Source: an uncultured Pseudomonadota bacterium
Lineage (GTDB): Bacteria; Pseudomonadota; Gammaproteobacteria; Burkholderiales; Casimicrobiaceae
NCBI GenBank assembly: GCA_937958295.1
Contig: CALFEY010000029.1
Coordinates: forward strand, 1 to 15,763
Direction of reading: 5' to 3'
DNA length: 15,763 bases
Shown: one piece after another, positions 6,311-12,067 of the stretch
Position numbering within the stretch: position 1 is the stretch's first letter
Layout: every line of letters begins with the position of its first letter
The notes under the pieces: generated by a model
The model's database searches: none
Seen by the model: only the letters and a program-made list of their open reading frames with translations
What the model was told of the DNA's origin: nothing
Program-made: the position numbers and the translations under genes

Positions 6311-6706
6311 TCAGGCCGCGCCGGGGCGGGGCTTGGCCTTCGTGCCCTGGTTCGTGGCGAGGCGATGTCGCACGATGCGGCCGATGAGGTCGTAGGGGAT
6401 CGGCTGCGCGTAGGGGAAGCGCAGGTTGCCCTTCTCCCCGGCGTAGCGCGCGGCCTCGCGCACGAGCGCGGCATTGCCTTCCACCGGGGGATAGAAGCCG
6501 ATGTGCTGCTTGAACGCCGCGAAGTACGCGAGGATGCCGTGCTGGCGATACGCGGGCATGCCGTAGCTGATGAACTCCTCCGCGTCGGGAGCCGCCTCCC
6601 GCACCGTCTTTCGCACGCGAGCGAGCAGGGCCTGCACCTCCGCCGGAAATTCGCGCAGATAGGCGTCGACGTTGGTCGGTGCGGGTCGCTTGGGGATCAT
6701 CGGCAT
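6311..6706 (-). CDS. DUF1801 (YdhG-like) protein
   Basis: This 131-residue protein belongs to the DUF1801/YdhG group. Its signature runs VDAYLREFPAEVQALLARVR, then EEFISYGMPAYRQHG, the strand ILAYFAAFKQHIGFYP, and GEKGNLRFPYAQPIPYDLIG near the end. The group has an alpha-beta fold and includes B. subtilis FrataxinYdhG, linked to iron delivery, but most members are uncharacterised. A basic tail (KAKPRPGAA) ends the protein. Start: ATG 6706 lies 4 bases after the VOC stop; ATG 6700 (third codon) is an alternative. The next gene begins one base after its stop. Soil bacteria often carry several such small proteins near VOC and GNAT genes, as here. Confidence 0.9.
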   Translation of the reverse strand: MPMIPKRPAPTNVDAYLREFPAEVQALLARVRKTVREAAPDAEEFISYGMPAYRQHGILAYFAAFKQHIGFYPPVEGNAALVREAARYAGEKGNLRFPYAQPIPYDLIGRIVRHRLATNQGTKAKPRPGAA

Positions 6707-6710
6707 CGCC

Positions 6711-7079
6711 TCAAGGCTCGGGCTTGTGGCACACGGCCTCGATGTTGTGGCCGTCGGGACCGATCACGAACGCGCCGTAGTAGTTCGCGTGATAGTGCGG
6801 TCGCAGGCCCGGCGCGCCATTGTCCTTGCCGCCCGCGGCGAGCGCCGCGCGATGGAAGGCATCGACGTCCTTGCGTTGCGCTGCCGTGAAGGCGAGGTGC
6901 AGCGGGCCGGGCGCGGCGGCCGAGGGATCGAGCCACAGCACGGGATGGCCCTTGGCGCCGATTCCGGCGCCGCCTTCGCCTTCCATCACGATGCCGAAGC
7001 CGAGCGGCGCGAGCGCCTGCACGAAGAATTCCTTGCTGCGCGCGTAGTCGGACACGCCGAAGCCGATGTGATCGATCAT
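6711..7079 (-). CDS. Single-domain VOC family protein
   Basis: The 122-residue protein is a compact VOC-domain protein. It begins MIDHIGFGVSDYARSKEFF with H4 as a likely metal ligand, continues FVQALAPLGFGIVMEGEGGA, has the middle motif GPLHLAFTAAQRKDVDAFH (H59) and ends YYGAFVIGPDGHNIEAVCHK with the glutamate (E115) that usually completes the metal site. H4, H59 and E115 therefore fit a His-His-Glu metal centre. The relatives are annotated as glyoxalase or bleomycin-resistance proteins with unknown substrates. ATG 7079 is preceded by GGGAG about 8 bases upstream. It heads a tight minus-strand run with DUF1801, GNAT and DUF2277 downstream. Confidence 0.9.
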   Translation of the reverse strand: MIDHIGFGVSDYARSKEFFVQALAPLGFGIVMEGEGGAGIGAKGHPVLWLDPSAAAPGPLHLAFTAAQRKDVDAFHRAALAAGGKDNGAPGLRPHYHANYYGAFVIGPDGHNIEAVCHKPEP

Positions 7080-7177
7080 GGTCGCGCTCCCAGGTAGGGG
7101 CCGGCGGCGCCGGCACGAGCGGCGATTATGCCAATGGGCGCCGGGCTCGCCGCGCTCGGGGCGGTGCGACGGTGCGG
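7080..7177 (-). promoter_or_regulatory. Probable promoter and leader of the VOC-DUF1801-GNAT-DUF2277 run
   Basis: On the minus strand, CATAAT (7130-7125) matches the -10 consensus at five of six positions and would start a transcript near 7118. The leader then carries a short GC hairpin (GCCGGC at 7100-7105 and 7109-7114, loop GGC) before the Shine-Dalgarno GGGAG and ATG 7079. No recognisable -35 is present. The break from the CWC gene upstream is about 98 bases, long for this tightly packed strip, which supports a new transcript here. Confidence 0.35.
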
Positions 7178-7393
7178 TCAGCGCGACGCCGGACCGATCG
7201 GGGTGCCGGCCGTCGCGCAGCGCTGGCACAGGCAGGCCCGCCCGCGCTCCGTCGCGGGCAGCGCGGCAATGGCCGCGGGCGACACCGACACGCTCGCGCA
7301 CCAGCACGGCGTGTCGAACCGGCCGCTGGCCGCGGGAGCGCAGGCGTTGGGGCCGCCGCAAGCGGGACAGCGCGGCTCGTTCGCGGGCGTCAC
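7178..7393 (-). CDS. Cysteine-rich CWC family protein
   Basis: The 71-residue protein has the hallmark spacing of the cysteine-rich CWC family: CPACGGPNAC (C9, C12, C18), then the name-giving CWC (C30, C32), and CLCQRC (C54, C56, C59). These eight cysteines probably bind zinc or another metal. The family is small (60-90 residues), widespread in proteobacteria and of unknown function. The start is GTG 7393 with GGAG 5 bases before it; no ATG is available in a sensible place. It lies alone between a strong hairpin upstream and the VOC promoter region downstream. Confidence 0.88.
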   Translation of the reverse strand: MTPANEPRCPACGGPNACAPAASGRFDTPCWCASVSVSPAAIAALPATERGRACLCQRCATAGTPIGPASR

Positions 7394-7461
7394 GGCCGCT
7401 CCGCGAGTGCGCCGCCCCGGCTCGACCGGAACGTGTTGCGCTCCGACGGCGATGACGGGCT

Positions 7462-7491
7462 CACGCGGCCGCCCGGATCGACGGCCGCGTG
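7462..7491 (-). terminator. Perfect 10-bp hairpin after the PaiB-GNAT genes
   Basis: CACGCGGCCG (7462-7471) pairs perfectly with CGGCCGCGTG (7482-7491) across a 10-base loop. On the minus strand it lies 34 bases after the GNAT stop at 7526 and before the CWC gene. No T-run follows, so it may be a GC-strong terminator without U-tract or an mRNA 3' end barrier. It also interrupts a 22-codon ORF, which argues against that ORF. Confidence 0.5.
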
Positions 7492-7525
7492 CTGACGCTC
7501 GTCGTGGCGCGTTGCGGGGGGCCGC

Positions 7526-8062
7526 TCATCGGGCAGGAGGCGAGGCTAGGGCGAGCTTCATGCCTTCGTGCGAGGCCACGAAGCCCAGGCTCTGGTAGAA
7601 GCGATGCGCATCGGGACGCGTCTTGTCGGTGGCGAGCTGCACGAGCCGGCAGCCGCGCTCGCGGGACCGCGCGATGGCCCATTCGAACACGGCACGGCCG
7701 AGACCGCCGGAGCGCAGGGTCGCGGCGATGCGCACGCCCTCGATCTGCGCGCGCCAGGCCCCGCGTTGGGTGAGGCCCGGGATGAAGGTGAGCTGCAGCA
7801 CGCCCACCACGGCATCGTGCCGGTCGGTGACCACCACGAGCTCCTGGCTGGGGTCGCGCTCGATCGCCTCGAAAGCCGCGCCATAGGCCTGCGGCAGCGG
7901 CGAGGCGAGCGTTTCCCGTGTGGCGCCTAGCGGATCGTCGGCAAGCAGCGCCACGATTGCCGGCAGATCGCCCGCGACGGCGCGCCGCACGCCGTGCCGC
8001 GCGCCGCTTGGCAACGTGAGCGTGGCCGGCAGCGCGGCTGCGGTGGGCGCGAGCGCGCTCAT
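7526..8062 (-). CDS. GNAT N-acetyltransferase coupled to PaiB
   Basis: The 178-residue GNAT has an N-terminal strand (GVRRAVAGDLPAIVALLADD), the central ELVVVTDRHDAVVGVLQLTF, the substrate-side IEGVRIAATLRSGGLGRAVF carrying the acetyl-CoA loop RSGGLGRA (matching R/QxxGxG/A), and the closing KTRPDAHRFYQSLGF. Such proteins are frequently called GNAT with unknown substrate. The ATG at 8062 overlaps the PaiB stop as ATGA, so the two should be made together. In B. subtilis the paiA-paiB operon pairs a GNAT (PaiA, spermidine/spermine acetyltransferase) with PaiB; the gene order here is paiB then GNAT. That makes a polyamine-like substrate worth testing, though this GNAT does not need to be the PaiA orthologue. 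Confidence 0.88.
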   Translation of the reverse strand: MSALAPTAAALPATLTLPSGARHGVRRAVAGDLPAIVALLADDPLGATRETLASPLPQAYGAAFEAIERDPSQELVVVTDRHDAVVGVLQLTFIPGLTQRGAWRAQIEGVRIAATLRSGGLGRAVFEWAIARSRERGCRLVQLATDKTRPDAHRFYQSLGFVASHEGMKLALASPPAR

Positions 8063-8700
8063 CGTGCTGGCTTGAGCGTGGTCGACATCGCATCGGCGGT
8101 GGCGTCCTCGCCGCGCTCGCGCAGGCCCTCCACTGCGCCGCGGCGATCGCGCTCTTCCTTGTTCTGTCCGAGCTTCCATTTGCCCACGAGACGCGACACC
8201 GTAACCTCCAGGCCAACGATGTTGGCGAGCATGCCGTCGATGTACTCGGGGGTGGAGTCGCCCATCTTCCACGGGCGCGCGGCTCCGGTGGCGGCCTCGT
8301 GCTCGCGCGTGAGGTGCGCGACCACGCCCCGCACGAAGCGCGCGTCGTCGTGGAGGGTGAGGGTGCCGTGCGCGTGCACCACCTGGTAGTTCCAGGTGGG
8401 GACCTGCCGGTGCGACTCGTGCTTGCTGGGGTACCAGTTGGGCGAGATGTACGCCTGCGCGGCACGGAAGATCACGAGCACGTGCTCGCCGGTGCGCAGC
8501 TCCTGCCAGAGGGGGTTGGCGCGGGCCACGTGCGCCATGAGGCGTCCGTGCGGGCTGCCGTCGCGGTCGAGGTGGAAGGGAACGTGATCCGCGTCCAAGC
8601 CCGTGGGACCGACGCGCACCAGCGCGCCGAGCGGGTGCGCCGCGATGAGCCCGTGGAGGACGTCCGTGCGCGTTTCTTCGAAGTGAGGGGGCAGGTACAT
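8059..8700 (-). CDS. paiB: PaiB-family FMN-binding negative transcriptional regulator
   Basis: The 213-residue protein follows the PaiB/FMN-binding (PF04299) family from end to end: MYLPPHFEETR at the start, DADHVPFHLD, the flavin-pocket segment AQAYISPNWYPSKHESHRQV with PTWNYQVVHAHG, and the C-terminal LVGKWKLGQNKEERDRRGAV with EGL. Family length is 205-215. B. subtilis PaiB represses sporulation and protease genes, and structures show a split-barrel FMN fold; how it regulates is not settled. ATG 8700 follows GAAGG and is 14 bases after the DUF3565 stop. Its own stop overlaps the GNAT start as ATGA. The role in this organism is inferred from family membership only. Confidence 0.92.
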   Translation of the reverse strand: MYLPPHFEETRTDVLHGLIAAHPLGALVRVGPTGLDADHVPFHLDRDGSPHGRLMAHVARANPLWQELRTGEHVLVIFRAAQAYISPNWYPSKHESHRQVPTWNYQVVHAHGTLTLHDDARFVRGVVAHLTREHEAATGAARPWKMGDSTPEYIDGMLANIVGLEVTVSRLVGKWKLGQNKEERDRRGAVEGLRERGEDATADAMSTTLKPAR

Positions 8701-8714
8701 GCTGGAGCCTTCGT

Positions 8715-8912
8715 TCAGTCTTCCTCGTCGCACTTCTTGCATGGGAGCGTGGTGCCGATCGCGGCGTCGCGGGTGGCGGCATGCACCACCCACGGCCGCT
8801 CGCGCCACGGCGGATCGTGCCGCACGTGCTGGCCGTGGCCGCACTCGAGCTCGGCCACCCAGTCGCCGAGCTCGTCCTGGTGAAAGCCTACGATACGCCG
8901 CTCGATCGGCAA
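8715..8912 (-). CDS. DUF3565 family metal-binding-like protein
   Basis: This small protein (about 65 residues) matches DUF3565: RRIVGFHQDELGDWVAELEC, GHGQHVRHDPPWRERPW and the C-terminal LPCKKCDEED. The conserved C24-G-H26, H29, H32 and C58-x-x-C61 suggest a zinc site. Function is unknown. The start is not obvious. I favour TTG 8912 (MPIERRIVGF), 13 bases after the TAG of the GNAT relic, because family members begin a few residues before RRI(V/I)G(F/Y)HQD; a TTG at 8966 would add 18 residues with odd composition and overlap the relic. It ends 14 bases before paiB, whose Shine-Dalgarno GAAGG falls in that gap, so the two are probably co-transcribed. Confidence 0.85.
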   Translation of the reverse strand: MPIERRIVGFHQDELGDWVAELECGHGQHVRHDPPWRERPWVVHAATRDAAIGTTLPCKKCDEED

Positions 8913-8925
8913 GGCCGCCGTTGCC

Positions 8926-9048
8926 CTAATCGCGGCGCAGCTCGAGGCGCACGATGGGCCGGGCAAGACGGCGCCGCGCGACCTCGGTAAAGCCCGTCTT
9001 CAGGTCGCCGAAGCGCTCCGGCGTGAGGGGTTGCACGACGAGGGCCAT
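8926..9048 (-). pseudogene. Internally deleted GNAT acetyltransferase remnant
   Basis: A 40-codon frame from ATG 9048 to TAG 8926 begins MALVVQPLTPERFGDL, which looks like the start of a GNAT of the kind that continues with a GACGGCWCM-type motif. It then jumps to GFTEVARRRLARPIVRLEL, which looks like the end of the same family (...GF.EVARR...RPIMRL.L). About 100 or more residues, including the acetyl-CoA site, are absent. The simplest reading is an in-frame internal deletion with the scar near codons 16-18 (about 8995-9003). The piece cannot be an active enzyme. The family match is from memory of the motif, so moderate confidence; a real 40-residue protein remains possible. Confidence 0.5.
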
Positions 9049-9085
9049 GACAGGTCGACGTTTGGCGAGAACCGCGCCGGGGCTT

Positions 9086-9478
9086 CTAGGGCGGGTCGAT
9101 GGGCTCGGTGAGGTGCTGCCGGCGGGCGGGTGCGGCAAAGCGCTCCGGCCAGAATTCCACGATACAGCCGATGCGCCCCTGGGCGAGCGTGAAGAAGGAG
9201 ATCGCGCGGCCGGCCTGCACGCCGTCGGTGACGCGGACGTCGGATACCGCTTCCTCACCCGCCGCCACGATGCGCAGGATCTCGAACCGCCACGGCCCAT
9301 GCGCCGGGTATTCCATGTTCATGCGCGCGAAGTTCTCGCCGCCGCGGATACGTTCGTTGCTTTGCGGCCATTCGAGGACGAAGTCGTCGGTGAGGACGTC
9401 GCCCACGGAAGCAAAATCGTTGCTCGCCATGCGTCGCCAGAACTCGCGCACCACGGCCTCAGCGGCGGGGGAGGTCAT
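9086..9478 (-). CDS. SnoaL-like (NTF2-fold) protein
   Basis: The 130-residue protein has the shape of a SnoaL-like/NTF2-family protein: an N-terminal helix (AAEAVVREFWRRMASNDFAS), VGDVLTDDFVLEWPQSNERI, RGGENFARMNMEYP, and the last strands AISFFTLAQGRIGCIVEFWP. This cone-shaped fold hosts polyketide cyclases, isomerases, dehydratases and many uncharacterised small-molecule-binding proteins. Candidate polar pocket residues include D31-D32 and E88-type positions, but I cannot assign catalysis. Translation starts at ATG 9478 behind a strong Shine-Dalgarno (GGAGGA, 5 bases upstream), 19 bases after the MmcQ gene stop, so the two form an operon. Confidence 0.85.
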   Translation of the reverse strand: MTSPAAEAVVREFWRRMASNDFASVGDVLTDDFVLEWPQSNERIRGGENFARMNMEYPAHGPWRFEILRIVAAGEEAVSDVRVTDGVQAGRAISFFTLAQGRIGCIVEFWPERFAAPARRQHLTEPIDPP

Positions 9479-9497
9479 GCGTGTCCTCCGATGACTT

Positions 9498-9908
9498 TCA
9501 GGGACGCCAGCGCTGCGCCGCTGCCGCCGGTCGCGCGAGGCTGCGCGACCACGTGGCGGCCATCTCGACCCGCCGGCGCTTGGGCACGGAATCGAGGGCC
9601 TGGCGGTACGAGGCGTCGACCAGCGCGACGAGATAGTCCTCGGGGAACGCCTCCACCCGCACGATGGTGATCCAGTGGTATCGCCCCCGCCAGCGTGCGG
9701 GCTTCACGCCGGGCATGTCCGTGAGCTCCACGAAGCGCTCGGGCCACACGCGTACGCTGAACCGCCAGCGCTCCGGCGCGCTGGTCTTGAAATAGGCGAA
9801 CTTGCGGTCCCCCACCGTGTAGACGAGGAAGTTCCACGGCTCGCCGTGGTCGGTTTCGCCCGCGCCGCGATAACCACGACAATGGCGCTTGAGCTCGGCG
9901 ACGTTCAT
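9498..9908 (-). CDS. MmcQ/YjbR family protein
   Basis: The 136-residue protein is an MmcQ/YjbR-family (CyaY-like fold) protein. It begins MNVAELKRHCRGYRGAGETD, has the family core VYTVGDRKFAYFKT, RFSVRVWPERFVEL and the hallmark ARWRGRYHWITIVRVEAFPE with DYLVALVDASYRQAL. The family averages 115-130 residues and probably binds DNA or other partners, but the molecular role is unknown. The C-terminal arginine/alanine-rich end (RRVEMAATWSRSLARPAA) is longer than usual. ATG 9908 has GGAGA before it. It heads the minus-strand run and diverges from the secreted YCII gene across a 56-base gap. Confidence 0.9.
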   Translation of the reverse strand: MNVAELKRHCRGYRGAGETDHGEPWNFLVYTVGDRKFAYFKTSAPERWRFSVRVWPERFVELTDMPGVKPARWRGRYHWITIVRVEAFPEDYLVALVDASYRQALDSVPKRRRVEMAATWSRSLARPAAAAQRWRP

Positions 9909-9964
9909 GCGTTCTCCAGGCGTTGCAGATAGTATGCGCGCATCGAATCCCCGAGGAGGCTTGC
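9909..9964. promoter_or_regulatory. Short divergent promoter region (MmcQ and YCII genes)
   Basis: Only 56 bases separate two divergent starts. Overlapping -10-like hexamers lie in the middle: TACTAT on minus (9934-9929) and TAGTAT on plus (9930-9935). Neither has a convincing -35. A strong plus-strand Shine-Dalgarno (GAGGAGG at 9953-9959) precedes ATG 9965. Transcription from one -10 would be expected to compete with the other. Confidence 0.3.
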
Positions 9965-10438
9965 ATGCGGATCGTCCCATCCTGCCTGGCGCTCGCGTCC
10001 TGCCTCGCGGCGGCTGCGAGCCTCGCCCAATCCGCCCCCGAGGCCGGCAAGCCAGCCTTCGACGAGACTCTCGCGAAGGCCGCGGGCGCCGACGAGCGGG
10101 GCATGCGTGCGTACGTGCTCGTGATCCTCAAGACCGGCCCCACGCGCGTGCCCGCTGGACCCGAGCGCGACGAGATGTTCAAGGGCCACTTCGCCAACAT
10201 GAAGCGCCTCGCGGCCGAGGGCAAGCTCGCCGTCGCGGGGCCGCTCGACGGCGTGGACGGCTGGCGGGGGCTGTACATCTTCGCGGTGCCGGAAATCGAG
10301 GAGGCGCGAAGGCTCGTGGGCACCGATCCGGTCGTGGCCAAGGGCGAGATGGTGCCGGAGTTCCACAAGTACTACGGCTCGGCGGCGCTCATGCTCGTCA
10401 ACGAGGGGCACGCCAGGGTGGCCCGGAACCCGATGTAG
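9965..10438 (+). CDS. Secreted YCII-domain protein
   Basis: The 157-residue protein begins with a Sec signal peptide (MRIVPSCLALASCLAAAASL; likely cleavage near residues 21-24, AQSA). A YCII-like domain follows (about 48-150): MRAYVLVILKTGPTRVPAGP, a helix with GHFANM (H75) and the typical KLAVAGPLDGVDGWRGLYIF, then DPVVAKGEMVPEF. YciI-type proteins are ferredoxin-like dimers; the usual His and Asp of the putative active site correspond to H75 and D121. Most relatives are cytoplasmic, so export is unusual. An alternative cytoplasmic start inside would lose the signal. ATG 9965 is set by the adjacent GAGGAGG. It stands alone on plus, convergent with the dapB-like gene. Confidence 0.85.
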   Translation: MRIVPSCLALASCLAAAASLAQSAPEAGKPAFDETLAKAAGADERGMRAYVLVILKTGPTRVPAGPERDEMFKGHFANMKRLAAEGKLAVAGPLDGVDGWRGLYIFAVPEIEEARRLVGTDPVVAKGEMVPEFHKYYGSAALMLVNEGHARVARNPM

Positions 10439-10456
10439 CGATGCTTCATGCACCCG

Positions 10457-10522
10457 GCGCGGGGGCACGTGCCTGGCCTTGCCCACGTTCATGCGGCGCA
10501 GCAGGGCCACGAAACGCGCCGC
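10457..10522 (-). pseudogene. DUF1697 N-terminal fragment
   Basis: On the minus strand just after the dapB-like stop, the frame reads ARFVALLRRMNVGKARHVPP. The FVALLR..NVG core is the start of the DUF1697 family (normally ...(Y/F)VALLRGINVGG...). After about 22 codons the similarity stops and the frame continues as antisense of the YCII gene. There is no start codon in a fitting place directly upstream, and the rest of the family (about 150 residues) is missing. I read it as a fragment left by deletion. The similarity is short, so chance resemblance is not excluded. Confidence 0.4.
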
Positions 10523-10532
10523 CGGAACGTGC

Positions 10533-11333
10533 CTACAGGTCGAGCACCGAATCGAGTCCACGGTGCACGCCCGTGAGCGTGTGCACCTTGCGGATCGCGA
10601 TGAGCGCGCCGTCGACGTAGGGGCGGGCGCTCTGGCCCGAGTCGTGGCGGATCGTGAGCCGCTGGTCGGGCATGCCGAAGATGACCTCGGCGCTGATCAC
10701 GAAGCTCGGCAGGCGGACGGAGTGCACCTGCGTGCCGGAAAGCGTGGCGCCGCGCGTCTCGCGCGGGCCGCGCACCTGGTCCAAGGGCACCGTCTGCAGG
10801 GGAGCGCGCACCTTACCGAGCCGCGCGGCAAGCTCGCGGGCGGTGCCGCTGGGGGCGTCGACCTTCCCATCGTAGGCGTAATCGACGATCTCCCACTGCG
10901 GGATCAGCCGGGCCGCCGCCTCCGCGAATTTTTGCAGGAGCACCACGGTGATCGCGAAGTTGCCGCAGGCGAGCACGCCGCGCTGCCGGGCCCGCGCCAC
11001 CGCGTCGATCTCGGCGTAGTCGGCGTCGGTCAGCCCCGACGTGCCCACCACCACATGCGCGTCGCGCTCCAGCGCTGCGAGGATATTGCCCTTGGCGCTG
11101 TCCGGCCTCGTGTATTCCACGAACACCTCGCAGGGCGTGGCAAGAGCATCGGCCGCGCTCTGCGCGACGGGGCACGCGGCGAGTCGCGGCTCGCCGAGGA
11201 CGTCGCCCAGCGAGCGTCCCGCCTGCGAACGGCTCACCGCCGCCACGAGCGCGAGGTCGTCGGTGGCGGCTATGCCCCGGGCGAGCTCGGAGCCCGCCCA
11301 TCCCGTGGCGCCGGCGAGGCAGACGCGGATCAT
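10533..11333 (-). CDS. dapB: DapB-like dihydrodipicolinate reductase with altered catalytic motif
   Basis: The 266-residue protein has the DapB fold. The N-terminal Rossmann motif is GATGWAGSELARGI (8-21), followed by HVVVGTSGLTDADYAEIDAV (93-112), CGNFAITVVLLQKF (123-136) and the substrate loop KVDAPSGTA (157-165). Ordinary DapB reduces the dihydrodipicolinate precursor to tetrahydrodipicolinate with NAD(P)H in lysine and peptidoglycan synthesis. Here the E-x-x-E-x-H-H-x-x-K motif is EIVDYAYDGK: the two histidines are A153 and Y154, while K157 and the PSGT loop remain. Overall sequence is also divergent. It may be a second, specialised DapB-like enzyme, or a DapB using another proton donor. 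ATG 11333 overlaps the GST stop as ATGA. The symbol marks family, not proven activity. Confidence 0.8.
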   Translation of the reverse strand: MIRVCLAGATGWAGSELARGIAATDDLALVAAVSRSQAGRSLGDVLGEPRLAACPVAQSAADALATPCEVFVEYTRPDSAKGNILAALERDAHVVVGTSGLTDADYAEIDAVARARQRGVLACGNFAITVVLLQKFAEAAARLIPQWEIVDYAYDGKVDAPSGTARELAARLGKVRAPLQTVPLDQVRGPRETRGATLSGTQVHSVRLPSFVISAEVIFGMPDQRLTIRHDSGQSARPYVDGALIAIRKVHTLTGVHRGLDSVLDL

Positions 11334-11977
11334 GCGGGCTCCGCCAGCGGTCCGCGGTACTCGCTGTCGCCGTGCGGAGCGGCGGCGAACTCGGGCAAGG
11401 CCTCGACGGCCGCGGAGAAGGCCGCGAGACGCGGGAACCGGGCCGCCGGCACCACCTCGGGCAGCATCTGCTGTGTGAAGTGCCACGCGACGCCCACGGT
11501 CACGCCCGCCTGGCCGATGGTCGCCGATGTGCTGCCAAGCGGCGTGCCGGCGAGCTCGCCCTCCAGCGCGCCATAGGCGGCGAGGAGCTGCGCCGTGACC
11601 CGGTCCACCCACGGCAGATGCAGCTTCTCCGCGGGGCGCAGGCCCCGCTCGTACACGATCTGCACGCTCTTCTCGCAGGCGGCGAGCGCGAGTCCCGTCA
11701 CGCGGAGCTCGTGCGTCAACGCGGGCACCGCCACCGACCACAGCGTGCGCGGTCGCGCGAGAGACTCGGCGTATTGCAAGATCAGCGTGGAATCGAGGAG
11801 TACGGTGCCGTCGTCGCACACGAGCGTCGGCGCCTTCACCACGGGATTGATGGCGCGAAACTCGTCGTAGGTGCGGAACACCGACAGCGAGCGGTGCGCG
11901 AAGCGCAGGCCCAGGAGCTGCAGCGAGATGGCCACGCGGCGCACGTAGGGCGAGTCGAGCATGCCGATGAGCTTCAA
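11330..11977 (-). CDS. Glutathione S-transferase family protein
   Basis: The 215-residue protein is a GST: thioredoxin-like N-terminal domain (KLIGMLDSPYVRRVAISLQL, then FRTYDEFRAINPVVKAPTLV and DDGTVLLDSTLILQYAE with the conserved glutathione-binding S in DST) and an all-helical C-terminal domain. S9-PYVRRVA holds the usual catalytic Ser position of the beta- and zeta-like bacterial groups. It would conjugate or isomerise electrophiles with glutathione in the cytoplasm. The start must be TTG 11977: the family opens with MKLIGMLDSPY, no ATG fits before residue 6, and GGAG stands 7 bases before the TTG. The stop overlaps the dapB-like start as ATGA, so both enzymes are translationally coupled. 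Confidence 0.9.
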   Translation of the reverse strand: MKLIGMLDSPYVRRVAISLQLLGLRFAHRSLSVFRTYDEFRAINPVVKAPTLVCDDGTVLLDSTLILQYAESLARPRTLWSVAVPALTHELRVTGLALAACEKSVQIVYERGLRPAEKLHLPWVDRVTAQLLAAYGALEGELAGTPLGSTSATIGQAGVTVGVAWHFTQQMLPEVVPAARFPRLAAFSAAVEALPEFAAAPHGDSEYRGPLAEPA

Positions 11978-12067
11978 CGGAGGTCTCCAAGGCGGCGACG
12001 GCCCCGGCCGGGGCGTCGTCCTGCGAGTAGCTTAACAAGCCTACGCGCGGAGAGGCGCGCGGGCGGG
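11978..12067 (-). promoter_or_regulatory. GST leader with two GC hairpins
   Basis: The 90-base gap contains two inverted repeats. CGCGC (12044-12048) pairs with GCGCG (12055-12059) just after the upstream gene stop and could end that transcript. GACG-CCCC (11997-12005, one bulged G) pairs with GGGG-CGTC (12010-12017) around loop GGCC; its core is the 14-base palindrome GCCCCGGCCGGGGC. The second lies about 10 bases before the GST Shine-Dalgarno and could limit access to the TTG start. No clear promoter hexamers were found; GCTTaacAAGC (12030-12040) is a small palindrome between the two. Confidence 0.4.

Noticed and set aside
7461..7529. 22-codon minus-strand ORF overlapping the GNAT stop as ATGA
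   Set aside because: Too short, no recognisable sequence, and a perfect terminator-like hairpin (7462-7491) falls inside it.
5402..9908. Integron gene-cassette array
   Set aside because: The small-gene content is suggestive, but no attC-like imperfect palindromes with conserved ends were seen between genes, and several genes overlap or lie a few bases apart.
9475..10368. Long minus-strand frame across MmcQ and YCII genes
   Set aside because: Overlaps two genes with clear families; no domain in this frame.
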